A stretch of DNA of 64,000 bases from the NCBI RefSeq assembly GCF_030694375.1, contig NZ_JAUXYL010000007.1:248001-312000 (forward strand). Reading direction: 5' to 3'. Under the pieces are notes generated by a model. The model was not told the origin of the DNA. It worked only from the letters and a program-made list of their open reading frames with translations, and ran no database searches. Made by a program: the position numbers and the translations under genes. Source of the stretch: Algoriphagus sp. GTDB lineage: Bacteria > Bacteroidota > Bacteroidia > Cytophagales > Cyclobacteriaceae. Shown one piece after another: positions 8,714-16,403 of the stretch. The stretch's first letter is position 1. Each line of letters starts with the position of its first letter.

Positions 8714-9394
8714 TTACTTCAAATTAGACATTCCTCCATCGATATGGAGAATTTGGCCCGTCATCCAGGAAGATTTCGAAGAAAGCAAAAATGCAGTTGC
8801 TTCGGCGATATCCTCGGAAGTACCTATTCTCCCCAGGGGGTGTCTTTTATCTGAGGACTCCTTACGCTCAGGAGTAGAAAGCAATGCTGAAGCTAGCGGA
8901 GTTTCTGTCAAGGAAGGTGCAATGGCATTTACCCTGATTTTTGAAGGAGCCCACTCTGCAGCCAAAGATCTGGTTAGTCCTTCTACAGCACCCTTTGCCG
9001 AAGCAATTCCTGCATGAAAACCCATTCCCGTCTGTACTGCTACTGTACTGTAAAGCACCACCGAAGGACTGGAAGATTTCTTTAATCCTTTGAGGCAAGC
9101 TTGGAGCACCCTAACCGCTCCAAAAAAATTAATGTCCATCTCATTTTGAAAATCAGCAAGGGAAATCCTGTGGAATGGCTTCAGATTAATCGTGCCCGGA
9201 CAGTACACTACGCCATCAATGACTTCAGGCAAACCGGGAATTTCGGTGAAGTCTACACTGGTGTCCAGTTCTTTGGTACCGTTTCCACTTTTGGAATATA
9301 AAAACAGATTAGCCCCAGCTTCACTTAACAAAGTCGCTGTTGCTTTTCCTATGCCAGAGTTCCCTCCGACGATTACAATATTTTTGTCCTTCAT
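8714..9394 (-). CDS. Short-chain dehydrogenase/reductase lacking the usual catalytic Tyr
   Basis: 226 residues. The cofactor motif GGNSGIGK is at ~10-17, the catalytic-region Ser in VVLYSTVAV, and PGTIN replaces the usual NNAG. The YxxxK motif reads I-A-S-A-K, so the Lys is kept but Tyr is Ile, with a His (GFHAG) three residues earlier. The C-terminus LHIDGGMSNLK is normal. I recall SDR relatives with this altered motif, so it is probably a real subfamily, perhaps with a changed mechanism, not a dead gene. 71 bases separate it from the coiled-coil gene. Confidence 0.85.
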   Translation of the reverse strand: MKDKNIVIVGGNSGIGKATATLLSEAGANLFLYSKSGNGTKELDTSVDFTEIPGLPEVIDGVVYCPGTINLKPFHRISLADFQNEMDINFFGAVRVLQACLKGLKKSSSPSVVLYSTVAVQTGMGFHAGIASAKGAVEGLTRSLAAEWAPSKIRVNAIAPSLTETPLASALLSTPERKESSDKRHPLGRIGTSEDIAEATAFLLSSKSSWMTGQILHIDGGMSNLK

Positions 9395-9457
9395 ATAGGT
9401 TAATTTCTCTGATTAAAAGAGAATAACTGGTGTTTTTGTTTTATAAATCACAAAAAA

Positions 9458-9478
9458 AACCGGGCATTTGGCCCGGTT
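9458..9478 (-). terminator. Terminator of folE
   Basis: Perfect 8-bp stem AACCGGGC / GCCCGGTT, loop ATTTG, followed by eight T on the minus strand, 27 bases past the folE stop. Confidence 0.95.
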
Positions 9479-9504
9479 TCAATTGGTTTATTCAGAATGG
9501 GAAA

Positions 9505-10209
9505 TTACTTCTTCAAACTGATGTATTTCAAGAACTCGTTGCGAGTTTGTTCTTCTGATTCAAATTTTCCTGAGAAAAATGAAGTGACCGTTGAGCTATT
9601 CGTGTCATTAACACCACGAGAGCTTACGCACATGTGATAGGCATCCATGATCACAGCCACGTCTTCCGTACCCAGGGCTTCTTTCAGTTCATTGCCAATT
9701 TGCATGGTCAATCTTTCCTGAACTTGTGGTCGCTTGGAATAGTATTGCACTATCCGGTTGATTTTAGAAAGACCTATTACATCACCGCTGGAAATGTATG
9801 CGACATGCGCCCGTCCATAGATCGGCACGAAATGATGCTCGCAGTGGGAATGAAAGGTGATGTCCTTCTCCACTAGCATTTGATTGTACTTGTACTTATT
9901 CTCAAAAAGCTTTGCAGCAGGCTTATTTTTAGGATTTAAGCCACTGAACACTTCCTTTACATACATCTTGGCTACACGATGAGGAGTACCCTTCAAGCTA
10001 TCATCTGTCAGATCCAATCCCATGATATGCATAATCTCTCTGAAATGCTTTTCGATTAATTCGACCTTTAGGTCATCATCCATTTCAAATGCATCTTCTC
10101 GGAGCGGTGTCTCAAGTGAGGTTCCAACATGATCTTCTCCGATGTACTCGAATGAAGATCGGGCTATATCAATTCCCATCGTACTCAACATAGTTTCTTT
10201 CTGTTTCAT
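9505..10209 (-). CDS. folE: GTP cyclohydrolase I
   Basis: 234 residues, slightly longer than the usual ~190-220 because of an N-terminal extension. Converts GTP to 7,8-dihydroneopterin triphosphate. Zinc ligands and active site are visible: SHCEHHFVP, GLSKINRIV, ERLT, and the second zinc Cys in MCVSSRGV. The start is uncertain: ATG at 10209, 10191 or 10179 are in frame and all overlap the upstream queD-like gene (10169), by 41 bases for the longest form. Co-transcription with the pterin synthase gene places both in tetrahydropterin or 7-deazaguanine (queuosine) synthesis. Confidence 0.95.
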   Translation of the reverse strand: MKQKETMLSTMGIDIARSSFEYIGEDHVGTSLETPLREDAFEMDDDLKVELIEKHFREIMHIMGLDLTDDSLKGTPHRVAKMYVKEVFSGLNPKNKPAAKLFENKYKYNQMLVEKDITFHSHCEHHFVPIYGRAHVAYISSGDVIGLSKINRIVQYYSKRPQVQERLTMQIGNELKEALGTEDVAVIMDAYHMCVSSRGVNDTNSSTVTSFFSGKFESEEQTRNEFLKYISLKK

Positions 10210-10579
10210 AAAGTCGAATGATCAATTCGAATTTCCGATCAATCTTTTCCCTCAAAATATTCCAAATAACCACTGAGATGTTTTCGGCGGATGGATTGAG
10301 ATTTTTGAATTCATCGGTATCCAGGTTTAAATTTTTATGGTCAAACTTATTTAAAACGTACTCTTTGATTAAATCACTGAGCACTTTCATATCATAAACG
10401 TATCCTGTACCAGGATCAATTTCTCCCTTGACTTGCACAATTAAATCGTAATTGTGACCATGGAAGTTTGCATTGTTACACTTGCCGAAAATGGCCTCAT
10501 TTTGCGCATCAGACCACTCGGGATTGTTGAGACGGTGAGCAGCATTAAAATGTTCTTTTCTAAATACGGATACTTTCAT
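10169..10579 (-). CDS. queD: 6-carboxy-/6-pyruvoyl-tetrahydropterin synthase
   Basis: 136 residues. PTPS-family hallmarks: EHFNAAHRL with the first zinc His, FGKCNNANFHGHNY holding the catalytic Cys and two zinc His, FDHKNLN and the substrate-binding Glu in LYETERNYVEY. QueD makes 6-carboxy-tetrahydropterin for queuosine; PTPS makes 6-pyruvoyl-tetrahydropterin. Both use the FolE product made by the overlapping downstream gene. The single Cys motif does not settle which; QueD is the commoner bacterial role. Confidence 0.85.
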   Translation of the reverse strand: MKVSVFRKEHFNAAHRLNNPEWSDAQNEAIFGKCNNANFHGHNYDLIVQVKGEIDPGTGYVYDMKVLSDLIKEYVLNKFDHKNLNLDTDEFKNLNPSAENISVVIWNILREKIDRKFELIIRLYETERNYVEYDGN

Positions 10580-10886
10580 TGATTATTCAAACAGCAGGTC
10601 TTTTCTTTTTGTTTAATTATTTCATTTTTCCTTTAAACAAATCAGTCAAATCTCTGCAAGTCAATTTATTAATTTAACTAAAGGCCTTGAAATTACAGAT
10701 TAAAGGGAGGCTCCCAAAATATCTTTTCCATGTACCATTTCGAAAACCCTCTATCCACCAAATAAGGTTCCATTTTATTCTTTAGCTCTGGTGACAAAAA
10801 TCACCTCCTATTTTTATGGCAATGTTTTTGACAATGAAGAAGATACCCTACATTTGAACATCACCTCATAAGTAAGCCAAATCTTC
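10580..10886. other. Divergent promoter region
   Basis: 307 bases between queD (minus) and the L,D-transpeptidase gene (plus). A strong match to the Bacteroidota promoter consensus lies at 10827-10856 for the rightward gene. I find no similar box for queD, and no ORF. Confidence 0.6.
10827..10856 (+). promoter_or_regulatory. Bacteroidota-type promoter for the YkuD_2 gene
   Basis: TTTG at 10827-10830 and TACATTTG at 10849-10856, spaced 18 bases, fit the known -33 TTTG / -7 TAnnTTTG consensus of the Bacteroidota primary sigma factor. The expected start point is about 20-25 bases before the ATG at 10887. Confidence 0.7.
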
Positions 10887-11576
10887 ATGATCTCAGCAGG
10901 AATTCTAATTTCCTTAGTTTGGACTTTTACTTTTTCAGATCCAAACTCAGGTTCAAGCCCCACTCTAGTTCCACTAGAAAACAATCACTCTTCGGAAGTC
11001 ATTTTTGAATCTTTAGCAAAAAAGCATCAAAACATCCCAAATCTGGAGGCATTAAATTATGCGCTTGAAGGATGGGAAAAACTCGAGCATCATCTGGACA
11101 AGCCATTGTTGACCGTTATCGATTTCAGTCTTCCTTCTACTGAAAAGCGACTTTGGGTCATCGATGTGGAAAAGAGAGAAATTCTACTCAACACAGTAGT
11201 CGCTCATGGAAGAAATACCGGTGAGCTCATGGCAAAGAATTTTTCAAATACCCCTGAATCCTTCCAAAGCAGCTTGGGATTTTATAAAACTGCAGAAACT
11301 TATCAGGGAAAACATGGGTACTCGCTTCGACTGGATGGGTTGGAAAAAGGCTTCAATGATCAAGCCAGGGCACGCGCCATTGTGATTCATGGCGCTGATT
11401 ATGCGCGGGAAGAATTCGCAAAATCAACCGGCAGACTGGGAAGAAGCCTGGGCTGCCCTGCACTTCCTCCCGAACTGTCAGCAAAAGTGATTGATCTAAT
11501 CAAAGAAGGCAGCTTGCTTTTCATTTTTGGAAAAGACCAAAATTACTTGAGCCAATCCACCTTGGTTCAGCCCTGA
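10887..11576 (+). CDS. Murein L,D-transpeptidase catalytic-domain protein (YkuD_2 type)
   Basis: 229 residues. An N-terminal hydrophobic stretch (2-17) acts as signal or anchor. The conserved block IVIHGADYA...STGRLGRSLGCPALP carries the His and nucleophile Cys of the YkuD_2 (PF13645-like) family, which differs from the classic SHGCIR motif of the two neighbours. Predicted to act on peptidoglycan stem peptides in the periplasm, by analogy. It ends base-to-base against the converging gene (TGA 11574-11576, next stop 11577) with no terminator between. Confidence 0.85.
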   Translation: MISAGILISLVWTFTFSDPNSGSSPTLVPLENNHSSEVIFESLAKKHQNIPNLEALNYALEGWEKLEHHLDKPLLTVIDFSLPSTEKRLWVIDVEKREILLNTVVAHGRNTGELMAKNFSNTPESFQSSLGFYKTAETYQGKHGYSLRLDGLEKGFNDQARARAIVIHGADYAREEFAKSTGRLGRSLGCPALPPELSAKVIDLIKEGSLLFIFGKDQNYLSQSTLVQP

Positions 11577-13229
11577 TTATTTCCTGAGCAAAGTTAATAT
11601 CTCCGCGTCTCTGTTGTAAATGTCCTGTCGAAAATGGGCTTGACCTTTCGAATCGGCCCAAAAAGTCAAATAAACCAAGGCGACGGGAATTTTTCGATTG
11701 AGGTTGACTATTCGCTCAGATTTTTGATTCATAGCTTGGTTGATTCTTTCGTCGGTCCATTCCGGCATGTCGCTGAGTAGGATTTTCGCAAATTCCGTGG
11801 GGTTTTGTAGGCGAATGCAGCCATGACTAAGTGCACGATCTTCTCTGTCAAAAAGGGCTCTCGTCGGCGTATCGTGGATATAAACACTGAACCTATTGGG
11901 AAACATAAATTTCACAAGGCCTAGTGAATTGCTTCCACCGGGCCTTTGGCGGATCATGTAAGGAAAAGATTTATTGGACCAATTAATTGTACTTGGGTCT
12001 ACCGGTTGTCCCGAAAAGGTTACCACCTCCATATTTTTTTGCCGGAGGTAATCCGGATTTTTGCGAATGGCCGGAATGATTTCATTGCGAGCGATCGAGT
12101 TGGGAATATTCCAATAGGGGCTGAATACAATATAACTCATCGCTGCCGAAAAAATTGGAGTAGCATGATACTGCTTCCCTACAATTACTTTAGATGAAAA
12201 TAGGGTATCAAGCTTGTAGATATAGTCAAGCCGGTAGTTTGCAATGTTCACCAAGATGATTTCAGCTTCTTTCAATGTGTCAGGAAGCCACCTCAGCCGC
12301 TCCATGTTGACTGCAGCCCGGTCCAGAAGAACATTTGGCGAATTGTTGATCCCAGCAATCGAATTTTTACCCAATGCTCCATCAGGTTCCATTCCGTTTT
12401 TACGCTGGAATTCCTTAACTCCTTCAAAAAGTAAAGAATCATATACTTTGGGGTTTTCCGTTTCATAGTGCCCCATATATCCCCAAAATTGGAGGCGCTG
12501 TCGTATAACCGGAATTGAATTGTTACTTTCTCCTACTTTGATGGTTTTATCTATTTTTATAGGTTTCCAATTCAGTGAGTCCACCTTACTTTTCTCATCC
12601 AGCTGCCTGATTACCTCGCGCCCTCGTTTGTAACTAGTGAATTTGGGATAAATCGTTTCCAAATTTCTTCGGATTTCCCCCGATGCCAGCGAAACGGAGA
12701 GTAAGTCACCATAATTTACTTTTTGCGGTTTCCGTGCTATTTCCCAAGTCGATTTGAGAAGTGCAGGATTCACTTTTCCCCGTTCCAAATGAGCGGCAAG
12801 CTGAAAAAAAGCATCACTTAGCAAAAGCTCCAAATCAACAAGTTCTCCCAGATCATTGGATACTTTGTTTTTTTTGTTGGCTTCAAAAGTATTGAAAAAG
12901 GTATCAATCAAGCCTAAATGGTATTCTTGAGGGTCTAAGCCGTCAAACTTGGATTGGCGGATTTCAAATCTTAACTCATAGGCCAATTCAGTCAGGATCC
13001 CATCAGATGACCAGATTTCGCGGAATTCCCGATTTGAATAAAAGGAAAAAATATCTCCGGAGGCACTCAAGTTTTGATTTCGGATGGAAAGTGATCTACC
13101 CGGTTGAATACTCTCCAGTTTGAGTCGGATTTGATCTTGTAAGGGATCTTGATCACCGTGAGTACTTGCCAATAGAAATAAGGGCGAAAATCCCAAAAAT
13201 AGGATAAAAGTGATTTTCCGAATCATCAT
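11577..13229 (-). CDS. L,D-transpeptidase, YcbB/LdtD-like (first of tandem pair)
   Basis: 551 residues from the ATG at 13229 (13226 is a second ATG; a GTG further up is less likely because it would push the signal peptide inward). Signal peptide ITFILFLGFSPLFLLAS; a scaffold region to ~230; a peptidoglycan-binding-type module around SIPVIRQRLQFWG...VKEFQRKNGMEPDGALG; then the YkuD catalytic domain ending in HDTPTRALFDREDRALSHGCIRLQNP with nucleophile Cys. Makes 3-3 cross-links in peptidoglycan in characterised homologues. Paralogous to the next gene along most of its length. Confidence 0.92.
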   Translation of the reverse strand: MMIRKITFILFLGFSPLFLLASTHGDQDPLQDQIRLKLESIQPGRSLSIRNQNLSASGDIFSFYSNREFREIWSSDGILTELAYELRFEIRQSKFDGLDPQEYHLGLIDTFFNTFEANKKNKVSNDLGELVDLELLLSDAFFQLAAHLERGKVNPALLKSTWEIARKPQKVNYGDLLSVSLASGEIRRNLETIYPKFTSYKRGREVIRQLDEKSKVDSLNWKPIKIDKTIKVGESNNSIPVIRQRLQFWGYMGHYETENPKVYDSLLFEGVKEFQRKNGMEPDGALGKNSIAGINNSPNVLLDRAAVNMERLRWLPDTLKEAEIILVNIANYRLDYIYKLDTLFSSKVIVGKQYHATPIFSAAMSYIVFSPYWNIPNSIARNEIIPAIRKNPDYLRQKNMEVVTFSGQPVDPSTINWSNKSFPYMIRQRPGGSNSLGLVKFMFPNRFSVYIHDTPTRALFDREDRALSHGCIRLQNPTEFAKILLSDMPEWTDERINQAMNQKSERIVNLNRKIPVALVYLTFWADSKGQAHFRQDIYNRDAEILTLLRK

Positions 13230-13310
13230 AAGTAGTCTACAGTAAGTCACTGTAAAACTAGAATTATCCCTTCAGAAAACCACTTCTATTTGCTCAAAAG
13301 CGGTATATCC

Positions 13311-14966
13311 TTACTCCGTTCCCTTCAATGCCAATAATACTTCCTGATCACGATTGTATATATCTGATCTAAAATGAGGCGCCCCATTGGAATCAGCCCA
13401 GAATGTCAGGTAAAAGATCACAACCGGAATGTGTTTTTTCAACTGTACGATCTGTTCTTTTTCCTGATTCATAGCCTCATTGATTTTCTCTGAAGTCCAA
13501 GAGGGATCGTCTTGCAGTAAAAGTGCCGCGAATTTTGCCGGATCTTGAATTCGGATACAACCATGGCTCAAAGCCCTGTTTTCCAATTGAAACAAACTTC
13601 TCGCAGGAGTATCATGGATGTATATGCTGTGTTCATTTGGAAACATAAACTTGACCAATCCCAAGGAATTGGAACCTCCCGGCTTTTGACGAATCAAATA
13701 TGGAAAAGTCTCAGCGGACCAATCACCCGGTTTGGGGTTGACCGGTTCACCGGAGCTCGTGACCACTTCCATATTTTTTTGAGCTAAATATTTTGGGTTT
13801 TTCCGTACTGCAGGGACAATTTCATCTTTTGTGATCGATGCTGGAATATTCCAGTAAGGGCTAAAAGCAATGTAAGTCATCGGTGCACTGAATACCGGGG
13901 ACGCATTATACTCCTTCCCCACAATAACCTTAGCTGTTAAAACCGTATCGAGTTTGTTAAGATAGTCCAATTGATAATTTGCCACATTGACCAAAATAAG
14001 CTCTGAGTCTCTAAGCGTATCCGAAAGCCAACGCAATCTTTCCATATTCACCGCTGCGATGTCCAATAGTCTGGCTGGAGAATTATTCAGGCTTTCGGCA
14101 GTCAAATTACCAATGGCGCCATCAGGCTCCATCCCATTGTTCAGCTGGTATTTTTTCAGCCCCTCTTCCATCTGTGGATCGAAGACCAAATTATCTTTCA
14201 ACTCATAGGGCTTCAGATAACCCCAAAAAATCAAGCGGTCCCGTAAACCCGGAACTGAAGCATGGGAGTCGCCGATTTTCAGAGACTTTTCCAGATTGAC
14301 AGTTTTCCAAACCAGCGTGTCAATTTTCCGCTTTTCATCCAAATCCCGGATTACCTCTCTTCCCTTCTTGTAGATCTTAAATTCCGGGTATAGACTTTCA
14401 AGCCCATCTCTGATTGACCCTTTTCGGATAGACTCGTTCAAAAGCTCGTTATAGTTGATGCTGGGTGTATTTACTCCCAGATCCCATGCAGATTTGAGTT
14501 TGCTTGGATCGATTTTTCCAATTTCCAGATGCCTTGCCAGCTGGAAAAAAGCATCTGTAAGCATCAGATCCAAATCTGCCAAATCCGCAAATGGTTTGGC
14601 TTTCAGTTTTCCTTTTTGGTCGGAAATTGCCTGAAATAAGAGCTCAATTTCTGAAGCGTGATAGTCTTCCGGGTTGAGTCCATCATATTTTGACTCGCCG
14701 ATTTCAAATTTGAGTTCCTCCCCGAGCTTGGTGAGTTTTCCGTTGCTGGACCAAGCCTCCGCATACTCCCTTTCGGCATAAAAAAGCCGAAGCTCCTCGC
14801 GGGCTTTGAGTGACGTTTCACCGATTTTTAGCGACACTTCGGAAGACTGGCCTTCCAGTCTGGTTTGTAATTCTTCTGTTAAATCTGATTTTTTATTAAA
14901 AAGGGTAACCCAAAGGATACCCAAAATCACACATACTGCTATGCCAATGGCAAGTACTTTTTTCAT
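13311..14966 (-). CDS. L,D-transpeptidase, YcbB/LdtD-like (second of tandem pair)
   Basis: 551 residues. Same layout as its neighbour: N-terminal membrane helix (4-24), scaffold region, binding module (SVPGLRDRLIFWGYL...LKKYQLNNGMEPDGAIG), catalytic domain with HDTPARSLFQLENRALSHGCIRIQDP. Large blocks match the neighbour (INRLRW-type NMERLRWL, NVANYQLDYLNKLDT, AKVIVGKEYNASPVFSAPMTY), so the pair is a tandem duplication. Here the N-terminal helix runs straight into NKKSD with no signal-peptidase site, suggesting a membrane-anchored version versus the secreted neighbour. It follows kdsA by 16 bases. Confidence 0.92.
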   Translation of the reverse strand: MKKVLAIGIAVCVILGILWVTLFNKKSDLTEELQTRLEGQSSEVSLKIGETSLKAREELRLFYAEREYAEAWSSNGKLTKLGEELKFEIGESKYDGLNPEDYHASEIELLFQAISDQKGKLKAKPFADLADLDLMLTDAFFQLARHLEIGKIDPSKLKSAWDLGVNTPSINYNELLNESIRKGSIRDGLESLYPEFKIYKKGREVIRDLDEKRKIDTLVWKTVNLEKSLKIGDSHASVPGLRDRLIFWGYLKPYELKDNLVFDPQMEEGLKKYQLNNGMEPDGAIGNLTAESLNNSPARLLDIAAVNMERLRWLSDTLRDSELILVNVANYQLDYLNKLDTVLTAKVIVGKEYNASPVFSAPMTYIAFSPYWNIPASITKDEIVPAVRKNPKYLAQKNMEVVTSSGEPVNPKPGDWSAETFPYLIRQKPGGSNSLGLVKFMFPNEHSIYIHDTPARSLFQLENRALSHGCIRIQDPAKFAALLLQDDPSWTSEKINEAMNQEKEQIVQLKKHIPVVIFYLTFWADSNGAPHFRSDIYNRDQEVLLALKGTE

Positions 14967-14982
14967 ATCTGAGTTGATGGTT

Positions 14983-15831
14983 TTACTCCACTGCGAAGTC
15001 TTGAAACTTCCTCCCCAAAAGCCATGCTTCTTTTAACATATTGAGAAAATCACCCATTCTGTGTAGTGGTATTAAGTTTGGCCCATCACTAAGCGCTTTT
15101 GCTGGCTCCGGATGAGTCTCAATAAAAAATCCATCAATTCCCGTAGCTGCGGCAGCTCTTGCCAGAATTGGGGCAAATTCTCGCTGCCCTCCACTGCTTC
15201 CACCTTGCCCTCCCGGCTGCTGGACAGAGTGCGTAATATCAAATACTACCGGAGCAAACTGACGCATGATCGGAAGGCCACGCATATCCACCACCAAATT
15301 GTGATAACCTAAGGAAAATCCCCGTTCTGTCAGGCATACATTTTCATTCCCTGTGGATCGTACCTTGGTCACGGCGTATTGCATGTCCTCCGGCGCCATA
15401 AATTGACCCCGCTTGATTTTGACAGCTTTACCGGTTTGGCCTGCAGCCAAAAGCAAGTCCGTCTGCCGACAAAGAAAAGCCGGAATCTGAAGCACGTCGA
15501 CCACTTCAGCCACTTCAGCAGCTTGGTAGCTTTCGTGAATATCCGTCACCAGAGGGACGTTAAGCGTCTTCCCTACCCGTTGCAATACTTCCAATGATTT
15601 GTCCATCCCGATACTTCTGAAAGATCCGGATGAAGTACGATTTGCTTTGTCAAAGGAGGCCTTGAAAACATACGAAAAGCCATACTGATCGGCCCAGGCC
15701 TTCACTTTGGTGCCTATTTCGATACAAATATCATAACTCTCAACGGCGCAAGGGCCAGAAAAAAGCACGGGCTTATCAGCTCCCAAAACTACACCCTCAC
15801 GGATGTGCATGGTATGGTTGGTTCTGTTCAT
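14983..15831 (-). CDS. kdsA: 3-deoxy-8-phosphooctulonate synthase (KDO-8-phosphate synthase)
   Basis: 282 residues, usual length. Condenses PEP with arabinose-5-phosphate for lipopolysaccharide KDO. Motifs: LFSGPCAVES, FKASFDKANRTSSGSFR, VTDIHE, KIKRGQFMAPEDM, VFDITHSVQQPGG and FIETHPEPAKALSDG. The Cys in SGPCAVES is the metal-ligand position, so this is the metal-dependent class, not the metal-free E. coli type. Overlaps kdsC by 4 bases (ATGA), so they are coupled. Confidence 0.97.
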   Translation of the reverse strand: MNRTNHTMHIREGVVLGADKPVLFSGPCAVESYDICIEIGTKVKAWADQYGFSYVFKASFDKANRTSSGSFRSIGMDKSLEVLQRVGKTLNVPLVTDIHESYQAAEVAEVVDVLQIPAFLCRQTDLLLAAGQTGKAVKIKRGQFMAPEDMQYAVTKVRSTGNENVCLTERGFSLGYHNLVVDMRGLPIMRQFAPVVFDITHSVQQPGGQGGSSGGQREFAPILARAAAATGIDGFFIETHPEPAKALSDGPNLIPLHRMGDFLNMLKEAWLLGRKFQDFAVE

Positions 15832-16403
15832 AATTCCTTTTTGGATAAATTTTCAATAATCGGGACAAGCTGACCTTTTGAATGCAAAAGAATATCAGCC
15901 ACTTCGCGAAATACACCCTTGCCTCCGGCAAATGGAGAAACGTAATGCGAATAAATTTTCACATAAGGCAAGGCATCAGCTGGTGAAATTGCCAGACCAA
16001 CATTGGCCAAAATCGGTAAATCAATCAAATCATCACCGATGTAGGCAACTTCTTCCATGCTGACCTCAATCGTCTGGAGGATTTCCTCAAGTTTTTTTCC
16101 TTTGTCTTTGATTCCATGGTAGTGAAAATCAAACTTGAGTTCTTCACAACGATTTTCCGCCACTTGAGAAGCTCTGCCCGTGATCGCTCCGACCAGAATT
16201 TTTGCCTTCCGGAGATGCTGGACGATCAGTCCGTCTTTGACATTGTATTTTTTGTACTCAATCCCCTGATCATCATAGATAATACCCCCATCAGTCATCA
16301 CTCCATCAATATCCGTGATGAGGACTTTGATGGATTTAGCTCTTGAGAAAACTTCCTCCGACACATGTGCCAAGTAGTGATTTATTGTTTTTTCTGCTTC
16401 CAT
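15828..16403 (-). CDS. kdsC: KDO-8-phosphate phosphatase
   Basis: 191 residues, HAD superfamily without a cap. Motif I is TDIDGVMTDG, motif II AITGR, Lys in IKDKGKK, and motif III YIGDDLIDLP. It removes the phosphate from KDO-8-P, the product of the adjoining kdsA. Its start overlaps the end of the upstream GNAT-nitrilase gene by 22 bases. Order nitrilase fusion - kdsC - kdsA - L,D-transpeptidase shows one envelope operon. Confidence 0.95.
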   Translation of the reverse strand: MEAEKTINHYLAHVSEEVFSRAKSIKVLITDIDGVMTDGGIIYDDQGIEYKKYNVKDGLIVQHLRKAKILVGAITGRASQVAENRCEELKFDFHYHGIKDKGKKLEEILQTIEVSMEEVAYIGDDLIDLPILANVGLAISPADALPYVKIYSHYVSPFAGGKGVFREVADILLHSKGQLVPIIENLSKKEL

